64,000 nt of DNA from Candidatus Obscuribacterales bacterium (GTDB lineage: Bacteria > Cyanobacteriota > Vampirovibrionia > Obscuribacterales > Obscuribacteraceae), in NCBI GenBank assembly GCA_021732085.1, contig JAKFVQ010000028.1, forward strand, positions 1 through 64,000, read 5' to 3'. Under the pieces are notes generated by a model. It did not search any database and was not told the origin of the DNA. It worked only from the letters and a program-made list of their open reading frames with translations. Within the stretch, counting starts at the first letter, position 1. Each line of letters opens with the position of its first letter. The position numbers were made by a program, and so were the translations under genes. This document shows, piece by piece, positions 44,357 to 53,066 of the stretch.

Positions 44357-46666
44357 CTACGGCACACTCATCAATTGGCGCCATTCTGGTCCTGGAGAGC
44401 TGTATTCGGAATTAGTGTAATTGCCCTGATTGTCAATCCAGTGATAACGAGGTCCATATTCAACTTGATATTTTGTGCCGGTGTTCGGATCTTGTACATT
44501 CTCCACACCACGAATTGCGTTGGAAAAATTATTGGCTGCCCGGTCTTGTGATGCTTGCCGATCCCAATATGCTTGATGAAGACGATCATTTGCGGCTTGC
44601 TGCGACCAGTAGTTGTTCATTATCGCAGCGGATTTTTGTTGCGCGGCCGCACGATAATTGCGCGACACTTGTCCAGCGGTTGCAACGGCTTGTCCGCCCC
44701 ATTCAGGGTTAATTCGGAAGGTCTGAAGCATGTGCATTATCACACCCAACACAGCGGCTTCGCGATCAGCCGGACCCACTGAACCGGCGACCTTCGTCAC
44801 CCACCACATACCAGTGCCCTGCATTACCGTTGCTTTTGTCACAGCAAGATAGTAGGCGACGGCAGGCAGATTGCCGTACATAGCAGTGAGCTTAATCGAA
44901 GCAGCTTCAGACCTGGTAGCGCCAACGGTGCCATTAACATCCCGAGCGACATCAGGATGATCGTGTTGCTCAACGACTTGAATATTCTTGAAATACGGCT
45001 TCATGTACTTCAGTGCATAGAGTTCCGCAAAACGCTTTGCGGGAATATATCGTCGAATCTCGCTGCCATTGTAGTTCCGCCCTTCCCAAAAACCGAGTGT
45101 TGTGAGGGTTGAGGTAGGCATGGTAAACGGAGGAATTTTTCCATCGCCAATAAAAGCGGTAATCAGTCCATCCGGAGAAGTAGCCTTGACCCAAGGTCTT
45201 GCATCTATCGCCACAGGACGCACCATGCCGCCGCTAACCTTCCAACCCGCCGGAACTTCCACAGTAAAAGAATTCTGATCGGGATCTCTAAACTCTGTCC
45301 ATCCATTGAAAGCTGTTGGTGCTACACCAGCAGGGGCGCCAATAGCTTCTCCTGGATTTGGAACTGGAGCAGCGTATCCTGGTCCTGGCGAAACACCGGC
45401 TGAGTTCATTCCTACGTCGGAGCTTGGCAAATCCGTTTCATCTTTAGCACTAGATGCGGTGGCATCATCTGGCATCGGCTCCGCGGGAGCATCGGAATTA
45501 GATTGCGCTTCATCTTCGCCACCATCCGGGTTTGCAGTCCCACTTGCTTCACTGCTAATGGGAGCGCGGGCATCCTGCCCGCTTTTGGAGCTGCTAGAAG
45601 AATCATTTGAGGCCACAGCATTTGGCTGTGCTGTGATCTGCATGCTAGTCATAATTTGCGGCACCATGCTTGCGGCTAAATTCTGTAACTTTCCTTTCCC
45701 AGTTCTCACTACACAAATGGTTCCTGATGTTCCGTTGGCAACAGGATTCAGCACCAGCGCCGCTACGGCTTCCTCATTTGCGTTAGAGAAAGTCGTCCTC
45801 AACGCGTTCGCAGCAACTGCCTCAGGAGAACTCCAAGTTTCCTTCGGCTCAAACACCTTTGTGAATCCACTGAAAAATCCTGGCGCTTCTGCAACCGTAA
45901 TTTTTTTGGTCACAAAAAATGGAAAGATCGAAATCTTTGATCCATCCTGATTGGTCATTGTTATTTCACCGGTCTTTTGATCGGTCGACACATTCCATCC
46001 TTCAGGATATTTCAAACTTAGTCCTGAACCGGCGCCCTGGTATGTCTTCCAGTTTGTACTGCTTCCCCCCGCCGAGTTTGATGGAGAGCTCGCAGCCCCA
46101 GACGAATTCGAGCCGGACTGCGCAGTCGCCGGCTGTTGAGATATCTTTTGCTTCACTGTAGCGATCGCCTGCATTGCGCTTGCCTTTTCCATATCATTGG
46201 CATTTGGAAGTGCAAGAATCTTTTGCAAATTCGCCAAACTTTCCTGATTCTTTCCGATCTCAGTTTGTACATTGGCAAGGTGCGCCAAGATTTGTACTTC
46301 ATCGGACTTTAATTTCAGCGCTTCGAGAAACAGCTTCTCTGCAGTTTGCAATTCTGCATTCTTGCTGGCCGCATTTTGCGGCAGATAAGCATAAGTCTGA
46401 TGAGCGACCCCAGCGTTATAAAAAAGAACTGCATCAAAGTTATAGAGCTGAAGTGATTTTTCAAATCCTTTAAATGCCTCGGCAAAATTTCCCATCTGAA
46501 AAACTTGCCCAGCCTGATTGCTCAGCTCACAAGCCTGCATCCACGATTGCTGGTCACCCTTTCCGGGGAAATCGTACGCAAAAACTGGAGTGGCTGCCAA
46601 TATTAAACTCGCGGTCAGGCAAAGAGCAGTGTGAATTTGTTTGTAGGACATAATTTTGTCGAGCAT
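44357..46666 (-). CDS. Large secreted TPR protein with PsbP/DcrB-like domains
   Basis: The 769-residue protein has a Sec signal peptide (about 6-30, ending FAYD) and an N-terminal TPR block (about 35-175). A PsbP/DcrB-like beta domain follows (about 200-345, SGLSLKYPEGWNVSTDQKTGEITMTNQDG), then a Ser/Ala/Pro-rich linker (about 345-450). A second similar domain (FRDPDQNSFTVEVPAGWKV, from about 458) and an Ala/Gln-rich C-terminal part complete it. The linker contains SGQDARAPI, which is encoded by a REP-like palindrome (45554-45585) inserted in frame. The start is one of two ATGs five codons apart. Confidence 0.8.
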   Translation of the reverse strand: MLDKIMSYKQIHTALCLTASLILAATPVFAYDFPGKGDQQSWMQACELSNQAGQVFQMGNFAEAFKGFEKSLQLYNFDAVLFYNAGVAHQTYAYLPQNAASKNAELQTAEKLFLEALKLKSDEVQILAHLANVQTEIGKNQESLANLQKILALPNANDMEKASAMQAIATVKQKISQQPATAQSGSNSSGAASSPSNSAGGSSTNWKTYQGAGSGLSLKYPEGWNVSTDQKTGEITMTNQDGSKISIFPFFVTKKITVAEAPGFFSGFTKVFEPKETWSSPEAVAANALRTTFSNANEEAVAALVLNPVANGTSGTICVVRTGKGKLQNLAASMVPQIMTSMQITAQPNAVASNDSSSSSKSGQDARAPISSEASGTANPDGGEDEAQSNSDAPAEPMPDDATASSAKDETDLPSSDVGMNSAGVSPGPGYAAPVPNPGEAIGAPAGVAPTAFNGWTEFRDPDQNSFTVEVPAGWKVSGGMVRPVAIDARPWVKATSPDGLITAFIGDGKIPPFTMPTSTLTTLGFWEGRNYNGSEIRRYIPAKRFAELYALKYMKPYFKNIQVVEQHDHPDVARDVNGTVGATRSEAASIKLTAMYGNLPAVAYYLAVTKATVMQGTGMWWVTKVAGSVGPADREAAVLGVIMHMLQTFRINPEWGGQAVATAGQVSRNYRAAAQQKSAAIMNNYWSQQAANDRLHQAYWDRQASQDRAANNFSNAIRGVENVQDPNTGTKYQVEYGPRYHWIDNQGNYTNSEYSSPGPEWRQLMSVP
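45554..45585. repeat. REP-like palindrome inside a coding sequence
   Basis: GCTAATGGGAGCGCGGGC, a short loop and GCCCGC match the REP-like family at 6558-6745, including the flank GCTAAT..GGGAGCGC. It lies wholly inside the TPR/PsbP-like gene and adds SGQDARAPI to its linker without breaking the frame. Confidence 0.7.
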
Positions 46667-46898
46667 AAAGGTTAGGTGTTCTTCTGGAAATAGCCGTTCA
46701 GTGAGCCATTATAAGTAGATGTGAGCAGAGAAGATCGATATCTGAACTGGGGTAGACTCATCAAGACAGCTCGCCTGAAAGAACAGAATTGCGGCGCCCG
46801 TCCTCATGGCATCCCTCGTTTTTTAACAAGCGGAGTCATGCAAAGGGAACGCGACCAGTGGATCTCCCGTCACACGGTGGTGTAAGATTAGGCAACGC

Positions 46899-46982
46899 GC
46901 CGAAGTGGTGAAATTGGCAAACACGCTATGTTCAGGGCGTAGTGGGCGTAAGCCCTTGTGGGTTCAAGTCCCACCTTCGGCA
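46899..46982 (+). tRNA. tRNA-Leu (CAG)
   Basis: This is an 84-nucleotide type II tRNA. The acceptor stem is GCCGAAG/CTTCGGC and the anticodon stem CTATG/CGTAG, with loop TTCAGGG (anticodon CAG). A long variable arm follows (GGGCGTAAGCCC), then the T arm GTGGG-TTCAAGT-CCCAC and discriminator A. CCA is not encoded. infC follows on the same strand. Confidence 0.95.
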
Positions 46983-47094
46983 GTCTTTAGCAATACGGAG
47001 TGAAAACGAAAATAGCTTGACGACACAAGGACCAGGAGGAGCCCCCGGACAGGGCGCAGCAGGAGCACCGAAGGGCGGAGAAGGTCGCCGTGAG

Positions 47095-47610
47095 ATGCCT
47101 TTGCTTAATGAAAGAATCAGAGATCGCGAAGTCAGATTGATCGACGAGGAAGGTACCCAGCTTGGAATCCTTAACACTCGCGAAGCATTGGGAATAGCTC
47201 GCGAGCGAGGCTACGATTTATTTTTAGTACAACCAGACGCAAGTCCGCCCGTAGCCAGAATCATGGATTACGGTCGTTACAAGTTTGAGCAAGAAAAGCG
47301 CGCACGCGAAGCCAAGAAGAAGCATCACATTGTTGATGTCAAAGAAATCAAGATGCGCTACAAAATCGAGGAGCATGATTATCAAACTAAGCTCCGTCAT
47401 GCCAAGGAATTTTTGACCGAAGGCGACAAAGTCAAAGTGTTGATTATGTTGCGTGGTCGTGAAGTACAGCACAAAGATCTGGCACTAGGTCTGATGGCAC
47501 GCTTCTGGAAAGAGCTAGAAGATCTCGCCATCATGGATCGTGAAGCGAAGCTCGAAGGAAAGAGCGTAATCATGATCCTCGCTCCGAACCCACAACGCAC
47601 TCGTCAATAG
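47095..47610 (+). CDS. infC: Translation initiation factor IF-3
   Basis: IF-3 keeps the 30S subunit free and checks the start codon. From ATG 47095 the protein is 171 residues, near the family length. It has the N-terminal domain (LLNERIRDREVRLIDEEGTQLGILNTREAL), linker EQEKRAREAKKKHH and the C-terminal domain (VKEIKMRYKIEEHDYQTKLRHAKEFL), cyanobacterial in spelling. The frame stays open upstream through a Gly/Ala/Pro-rich stretch to TTG 47017, so a longer N-terminus is possible. IF-3 genes often use rare start codons, so the start is uncertain. rpmI-rplT, the usual partners, lie 3.8 kb away. Confidence 0.93.
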   Translation: MPLLNERIRDREVRLIDEEGTQLGILNTREALGIARERGYDLFLVQPDASPPVARIMDYGRYKFEQEKRAREAKKKHHIVDVKEIKMRYKIEEHDYQTKLRHAKEFLTEGDKVKVLIMLRGREVQHKDLALGLMARFWKELEDLAIMDREAKLEGKSVIMILAPNPQRTRQ

Positions 47611-47763
47611 AAGCTGCACGCTTAGGACCATAACTTGCATATGGTCAAAATATGGCTGACGTTATGCTTTAACTTTCAAGCTTCTTCAGAGCGCCCCTTC
47701 GGTCGTTCTCTGCTACAGAGGATTGAGGATTGACTTAATCGTTAGCCCTTTCGCGAGTATGTG

Positions 47764-48828
47764 TTATCTGCCTTTATGCCGTTTCAAATCCAGATAGTGG
47801 TCGATATTTTCCATGACCGAATAGCTAGTACCAGTCATGGTGAAGCGCACGCCGCTCTTATCAAATGACGACCATTTTATACCCAGGCGATCAACGCTCT
47901 TTAATTCATCAAGAAAGTGCGCCAACGGTTTGTGAAACATGACGTCAGCGCTCATATTCCCCTGAGGATCAAACGCAGCTCGTGTGTAGGTTCCATCTTT
48001 GTTAGGAAGAAAAGCGATCCTGCCACCATCTTTGCTTTCCAAAAGAGCGGCCTTCGGTGCTATTCCAGAGACCCCATACACATTACTTTCATTCTGAAAA
48101 ATAGTCGCTGGCTCACCTTCAATGATAAGTTTAGCTCCGTCCCGGGAATGTTTTACCATCTGGGTTGATCCGTCTCGTCTAAAGGTCTGATACTCGTCCA
48201 AGTTAAGGACTCCATCGACATTAGAGCGACCGTAAGTGGTTACAGAGTTATCCATGCCGATATGAACCATGTTTCTATAAAAATCATCGAAGTACGAAAT
48301 AGATCCATTCGGCTCAACGGAAAAGCGGCTAACAGAGCGCGATGGATACAGCTGTCCATCCTGGAGCTGCATCATTGCCTGCATCCCACCATCTTTTTTC
48401 TTCTCAAAACTCACAAGGTCTGCTTCTGACCAATAAGGCGATGCCGATTTTTCCTTTGCGGTCACAGACACTTTCTCAATTTTCCCATCAGGGCTGTATT
48501 CGATGTTAACGTCCCGATGGACGTTACTAAAAGAAATGGGCTGACCTTTCTCGTTTAAGGTAGTCTGAACTTTGATTTCTGGAGGATTCTCAATCTGGCT
48601 CAGCGCATCGCGTCCATCATAGCGCTTATACTTCGGGTTCATCTGGTCGTTCAGTTTCTCATGATCTTCCTTGGTCTTTTTCAGAACATCACTCGCGTTA
48701 GCAACCGTGCCAGAAGGTCTATCCTTCAGGAACTCATCCAACATTTTCGTCAACGGAGTAGTTGCTTTTTCCTGTGGTGAAGGATCAACTTCCTTAATGG
48801 TTTCCTTGAATTGGTTGTTCTCTGGCAT
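47764..48828 (-). CDS. Protein of unknown function, lineage-specific
   Basis: The 354-residue soluble protein has no signal peptide. The N-terminus (about 1-70) is charged and probably disordered. The rest has short beta strands with repeated turn motifs (GKIEKVSVT, NGSISYFDDF, DGSTQMVKHSRDGAKLIIEG), like YD/RHS-style or similar beta repeats. The C-terminal part is mixed alpha/beta. GGGGGG before the ATG gives a good start. It shares its orientation and disordered soluble leader with the next two genes, but no common domain is proven. Confidence 0.7.
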   Translation of the reverse strand: MPENNQFKETIKEVDPSPQEKATTPLTKMLDEFLKDRPSGTVANASDVLKKTKEDHEKLNDQMNPKYKRYDGRDALSQIENPPEIKVQTTLNEKGQPISFSNVHRDVNIEYSPDGKIEKVSVTAKEKSASPYWSEADLVSFEKKKDGGMQAMMQLQDGQLYPSRSVSRFSVEPNGSISYFDDFYRNMVHIGMDNSVTTYGRSNVDGVLNLDEYQTFRRDGSTQMVKHSRDGAKLIIEGEPATIFQNESNVYGVSGIAPKAALLESKDGGRIAFLPNKDGTYTRAAFDPQGNMSADVMFHKPLAHFLDELKSVDRLGIKWSSFDKSGVRFTMTGTSYSVMENIDHYLDLKRHKGR

Positions 48829-48992
48829 CGAAATCCCCCCGTCCGCATCTTTGAGTATATGCAGTCATTTAGTGAAAGGAACCGTGCAAAAATGCTAATA
48901 GTACGTTCCGTGACTGTACACTTGTGCACTTTCTAGACCGGAATTCTCAATGTGCAAAGCTGCGCACAGATTCGTGCTGTTCAGTATTGGCT

Positions 48993-49017
48993 TTGAGCAT
49001 TGAGCATTGAGCATTGA
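48993..49017. repeat. Heptamer tandem repeat (TTGAGCA)
   Basis: Three exact copies of TTGAGCA run from 48993 to 49013, followed by TTGA. They lie just downstream of the 49024-49656 gene (minus strand). Their role is unknown. Confidence 0.8.
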
Positions 49018-49023
49018 ATTTTG

Positions 49024-49656
49024 TTAGCGACGAAGATGCTTATTTATTTCAGGCCAGCTAGAAAGCCGGGTCCTTGTGTCTGCAGCTCGTTGGTGCATCA
49101 TGCTCGGGTACTTGTAAGCGTCATATCCATAAAGCCCGGTTATGCCACCCATAGTTGCCGCACCAAGTCCCATGAACGCTGCAAGCGGAGGGATCTCCAC
49201 TGATACTGCCGTCAGAGTCCCCATCGCCGCAGTTAAAGCTGCCCACCCAACAGTACCGCCAATATTTTTTGCTTGCTGCCAATAGAGATCACCTTTGTAA
49301 TTACCGGAAAGGTATTTCAAACCGCGCTCGTAATCAAGCTTGCCGATTGCAGGTATTCCTGTGTTGCCGTCATTTCTTGTGACATTGTCGAAAGCATTTA
49401 TTTCGTCGAAATGGTTCAAAGCAATTTTGGCAGCAGCTCTGAGCTTCGGGTCTGTCGCATGTTCTGAAGCATAAAAGAAGTCTTGCTTTGTTGCATATTC
49501 AGATCCACGCTGCGTGATTTCCGCGTGATTATCTTTCAGAATCTGTAGAAACTCTTTTGGATCATTGAATACCGAATTGCTCAGAGCTGCTTCATTCGGG
49601 GTGTTTCTCTCGTGGTTTGCGCTCTGCTGCTCTATCGCTTCATTTGATGGTGGCAT
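49024..49656 (-). CDS. Protein of unknown function with a hydrophobic Gly/Ala-rich segment
   Basis: The 210-residue protein has a polar N-terminus (about 1-35). A helical region (36-125) follows, with a possible EF-hand-like loop DNVTRNDGNTGI. A hydrophobic Gly/Ala segment comes next (about 130-178, WAALTAAMGTLTAVSVEIPPLAAFMGLGAATMGGITGLYGYDAYK), then a basic tail. The hydrophobic part resembles one near the N-terminus of the S53 peptidase at 58323-60884. GGGAG precedes the ATG. The function is unknown. Confidence 0.68.
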   Translation of the reverse strand: MPPSNEAIEQQSANHERNTPNEAALSNSVFNDPKEFLQILKDNHAEITQRGSEYATKQDFFYASEHATDPKLRAAAKIALNHFDEINAFDNVTRNDGNTGIPAIGKLDYERGLKYLSGNYKGDLYWQQAKNIGGTVGWAALTAAMGTLTAVSVEIPPLAAFMGLGAATMGGITGLYGYDAYKYPSMMHQRAADTRTRLSSWPEINKHLRR

Positions 49657-49949
49657 ATTTTTCTCCCGTGTGTTTATTCAATATATTCAAAAGAGCAAAA
49701 ACAGGGACAAAAAAGTTGCTGTCGTGAGTTCTGTGTGACGACGGAAAAGTCTCACCTCTAGACACTTTGCAGAGCACGCGTAAGTATCACAGAAAAGACT
49801 ACGGTTGTTCCCGTTACCAAACTGTATTTACGACATCTAGAAAGTGAACAAACGCACCATACGCGAATGCGACCACTGAGAGTTACGTTACTCTCTCTTT
49901 ATCAATGTAGGCACGACAGGGCTTCATAATGCTCCAAAGAATGCGAAAT

Positions 49950-51038
49950 CTATTTGAGCTTTATTGTTGTCGGAAGCTTGATTCCCAGCCACGATCTAAC
50001 GACTCGCTCGCTGGCATTAAAGTGCTTGTAGCTTTCCCCTATAACCGGCCATCCTTCGGTAGAACCAGGCCAACCGTGCTGACTTCCAGGAATATTGACC
50101 ACTTCAACTGTCGTCCTTTTACCAACGTTGACGTATTCCTGTGTGCCCCTGGAACCAACGGACATTACTGGCGACCAGGTAGAACTCTCTGCATATTGAG
50201 ATGGCTGTTGGGACGGATTCGACAATGATAAGTTTGGCAACTCCGGTACTCCGGGTAGTCCCTTCTGATTGTTGAACTTAGTAATAAGCCCCTCTCCGCC
50301 TCTATAGGGAAGCATATAAGGATCACTACCCGACTGGATGAATAAAGCTTTTTCAGGTGGCTTTCGTGCGACTGGCTCGCCTTCAAGAATGGTACCGCAT
50401 ACAGTGGCAATGAATTCGAACTGTCCATCCATCTTCGAAACCAGATGATTAGCGAACGCTGCGCCATCGGAGAATCCAACGACAGCCACATGTTTCTTAT
50501 CCAGCCCAAACTGCAGAGCAGTGACATTCAGCAAATGTTTGATGTAGTTAGTATCATCGTAAGTCGGATTGATTTGTCCAGCTAATGTATTATCCGCGTT
50601 CCAAGAATTCAGGCCCTTGCGAGTAGGGTCTAGCGACAAGGGATAGATGGCGATGAAATCATTCTTATCGGCCAAGTTATTCATGCCAGTCATCTTTGAC
50701 ATAACCCCATCAGCCTTACCGGCGTTAGCACCATGCAAGATGAGCATGATCGGAGTATTGGAATCCACATGCTTGGGTAGGTGGATCTGAAAAGACCTTT
50801 CACGACCATCAGACATGAAACTGATCTTGTAGTCGCGTTCTCCTTGCTTTTCCGACTTGGTTACTACCGGAATCTCTCGACTCGCGTCGGCTTTCACCTC
50901 TCCGGAATCCTTTTGGCGACCCAGCCTTAAATAGTCTTGCACTTCCTGAAGAAAACGCTGCGAACTTGCATCCGTGCCACTATTCGACAGATTTGCCCGG
51001 TCACCCTTTTTCTCAGCAACTCCATCACGTTCGCCCAT
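49950..51038 (-). CDS. Poly-hydroxybutyrate depolymerase/feruloyl esterase-like alpha/beta hydrolase
   Basis: The 362-residue protein has a polar leader of about 70 residues and an alpha/beta-hydrolase domain of the LpqC/PHB-depolymerase type. The oxyanion motif is ILHGANAG (99-106) and the nucleophile elbow VVGFSDGAA has Ser190. The probable acid is in QSGSDPYM, and the His in GSQHGWPG. Families of this type are usually secreted, yet no signal peptide is seen, so localisation is uncertain. GAGG precedes the ATG. The substrate is unassigned. Confidence 0.82.
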   Translation of the reverse strand: MGERDGVAEKKGDRANLSNSGTDASSQRFLQEVQDYLRLGRQKDSGEVKADASREIPVVTKSEKQGERDYKISFMSDGRERSFQIHLPKHVDSNTPIMLILHGANAGKADGVMSKMTGMNNLADKNDFIAIYPLSLDPTRKGLNSWNADNTLAGQINPTYDDTNYIKHLLNVTALQFGLDKKHVAVVGFSDGAAFANHLVSKMDGQFEFIATVCGTILEGEPVARKPPEKALFIQSGSDPYMLPYRGGEGLITKFNNQKGLPGVPELPNLSLSNPSQQPSQYAESSTWSPVMSVGSRGTQEYVNVGKRTTVEVVNIPGSQHGWPGSTEGWPVIGESYKHFNASERVVRSWLGIKLPTTIKLK

Positions 51039-51452
51039 TGGTCGTGCCTCTAACTTCAGTCATTAGAGCTTACTTAGCGCAAGTGACAGTTCTTGGTCCG
51101 GAGCAGGGCGTCTTCGGGTCCTTTGATTAACTCAGGTCATCAGCATTGCTTGTCATCAGGAGCGCCACCTTACCTTCATTCGCATTCAAATTACGTCAAA
51201 ACCTTCCAGTTGGTCGAATTATGACGATTACAAAATAAATTTTTTGAAAAGCTTTGCTCCTGCGGGCTCTTCAGCCTGTATAGCCGAAAGAGCCTATCAC
51301 CGCTAGCTATCCAGCGGCAGCGCCACTTTTCAAGCGCTCAAAAGCGGCGCCTAGCCACCTGCGGGCAGTGCTATCATGAGAAGTTCGCTGAACCCAACGA
51401 AAGGGTCTGGCGTCTGGCTTTTGCCAGTTCGGTTTTTTCGTGGAGTTCTCTT
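51039..51452. promoter_or_regulatory. Leader region of rpmI-rplT
   Basis: No gene is seen. Stem candidates are GGCTCTT...AAGAGCC (about 51268-51292) and CTGGC-TTTT-GCCAG (51414-51427), the latter followed by TTCGG and six T. The second could act as an attenuator for the ribosomal genes, as L20 leaders often do; this is not confirmed. GGAG precedes rpmI. Confidence 0.4.
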
Positions 51453-51662
51453 ATGCCTAAGATGAAAACGAATAAAGCCGCAGCCCGCCGCTTCAAAATC
51501 ACTGCCACCGGCAAGGTTTTGCACAAGCAAGCAGGCAGACGGCACTTAAATGAATGGAAATCCGCTAACGTCAAGCGCAACCTCCGCGGTTGGGCTGCCG
51601 TTTCTCCAGCAATGGAAAAAGCGGTACTGGAGATGTTCCCCTATCCAAAATATCTTCGCTAA
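51453..51662 (+). CDS. rpmI: 50S ribosomal protein L35
   Basis: The 69-residue basic protein matches L35 (MPKMKTNKAAARRFKITATGKVLHKQAGRRH). It is followed after 113 bases by rplT, in the usual order. infC, normally the first gene of this operon, is elsewhere (47095-47610). Confidence 0.96.
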   Translation: MPKMKTNKAAARRFKITATGKVLHKQAGRRHLNEWKSANVKRNLRGWAAVSPAMEKAVLEMFPYPKYLR

Positions 51663-51775
51663 TCACTGAAACGGCCCGCCGTTTCCAGTGCGCTAGTCTA
51701 AGGGCACTCCTCCCCGATGGCGATCAGCACTGAGGTGAAAAGCAAATTTCGTAACTGCAAGAAGGAGAGAAAAAG

Positions 51776-52141
51776 ATGCGCGTCAAACGCGGTAATGTTC
51801 TCAAAAATCGCCACCGTAAAATCCTCAAGTTCGCAAAGGGATTCCGTGGCTCCAAATCAACACTATTCATCGCTGCTAACCAGGCTGTAATTCAATCCTG
51901 GCGCAACATGTACCGCGATCGCCGTAAGCGAAAAAGAGATTTTCGCAGACTGTGGATCGCCCGTATCAATGCAGCATGCAGAGCTAACGGCATGACCTAC
52001 AGCTCTTTCATGAACGGCATGAAGAAAGCTGACGTTCTATTGAATCGCAAATCGCTTTCCGAACTAGCGATCAAAGATCCAGCCGCCTTCGACGGATTGC
52101 TCAAGCTTGCAAAAGATAAGCTCGCAGCAGCCGCCAAGTAA
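51776..52141 (+). CDS. rplT: 50S ribosomal protein L20
   Basis: The 121-residue protein matches L20 (RVKRGNVLKNRHRKILKFAKGFRGSKSTLF). It is essential for early 50S assembly and commonly represses its own operon. GAAGGAGAG precedes the ATG, and a strong terminator follows. Confidence 0.97.
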   Translation: MRVKRGNVLKNRHRKILKFAKGFRGSKSTLFIAANQAVIQSWRNMYRDRRKRKRDFRRLWIARINAACRANGMTYSSFMNGMKKADVLLNRKSLSELAIKDPAAFDGLLKLAKDKLAAAAK

Positions 52142-52159
52142 AATTCAGGACTTATAGTC

Positions 52160-52197
52160 ACGGAGGCGTCATTTCGATGATGCCTCCGTTCTTTTTT
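52160..52197 (+). terminator. Rho-independent terminator
   Basis: ACGGAGGCgTCAT-TTCG-ATGAtGCCTCCGT (52160-52189, with one G-T wobble pair) is followed by TCTTTTTT. It ends rpmI-rplT. The next gene starts only three bases after the T run. Confidence 0.93.
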
Positions 52198-52199
52198 AT

Positions 52200-53027
52200 A
52201 TGATGAAGATCAACAACGTCACCAGCGAATCAAATGCAACTCTGAAACTGATTCGCTCATTGCATAAGCGCTCAAACAGGGAGAAGCAACAGCTCTTCCT
52301 TATGGAGGGTAGCCACTGCTTGCAAGAAGCCTGTAAGCGTGACCTCGATCTGCAAGCAATCGTAGCGAGTCAGTCCTACATCACAAACAGCAAGGATGAG
52401 CTAAACGAACTTGATTTAGAGCAGATAACCGTTGTCGAAGATAAGCTCTTCGCAGAACTGATGACGACAACTAGCTCGTGCGGCATCCTGGCTGTCGCGC
52501 CTATACCGAAGGAAGGTTCAGCTGACATCACAAAGTGGACGCCGCGAGTGATTCTTATCGTGGATGCAGTGCAAGATCCGGGAAACCTGGGCACGCTGTT
52601 TCGAAGTGCACTTGCAGCGGAACTCGGAGGCGTCGTCCTAATGCGTGGATGCGTCGATGCTTACAATCCAAAAACCGTCCGTGCCGCAGCCGGTGCATTA
52701 TTCGATATGCCGATGAAGTCGGACGTATTGCCAGCAGACTTGATAAATTCGCTCAAATCTAATGGATATCGATTAGTAGCATGTGAGGCCAAAGGCAGCA
52801 TTTCTTACTTTGAATGCGACCTCTCAGACAAGGTCGCATTGGTACTGGGCAATGAAGGACAGGGCGTTTCCGAGGATTTATTGGCCGGCGCCGATGAAAA
52901 GATTCGCATCCCAATGAATCCGAAGAGCGAATCACTCAATGTTGCCATAAGTGGCGGTATCATTTTATTTGAAACGTACAGACAAAGGCTATCAGGCAGA
53001 GGCGATGCTGCGCATCTCTCAAATTAG
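52200..53027 (+). CDS. SpoU-family RNA 2'-O-ribose methyltransferase
   Basis: The 275-residue protein has an N-terminal substrate-binding domain and a C-terminal SPOUT domain. The three family motifs are visible: DPGNLGTLFRSALA, VLGNEGQGVSEDL and IPMNPKSESLNVAISGG. It modifies rRNA or tRNA; the exact site cannot be chosen. The start (ATGATG at 52200) lies just behind the rplT terminator, leaving no room for a Shine-Dalgarno. Either the transcript is leaderless, or readthrough feeds it. The tatC gene follows after 39 bases. Confidence 0.9.
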   Translation: MMKINNVTSESNATLKLIRSLHKRSNREKQQLFLMEGSHCLQEACKRDLDLQAIVASQSYITNSKDELNELDLEQITVVEDKLFAELMTTTSSCGILAVAPIPKEGSADITKWTPRVILIVDAVQDPGNLGTLFRSALAAELGGVVLMRGCVDAYNPKTVRAAAGALFDMPMKSDVLPADLINSLKSNGYRLVACEAKGSISYFECDLSDKVALVLGNEGQGVSEDLLAGADEKIRIPMNPKSESLNVAISGGIILFETYRQRLSGRGDAAHLSN

Positions 53028-53066
53028 GCCAGACAAACGATAGCAAAGTGTCGAGGGTAAGCGGAC

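Noticed and set aside
45306..45950. 214-residue plus-strand frame
   Set aside because: Lies antisense inside the TPR/PsbP-like gene; composition follows the linker's repeats.
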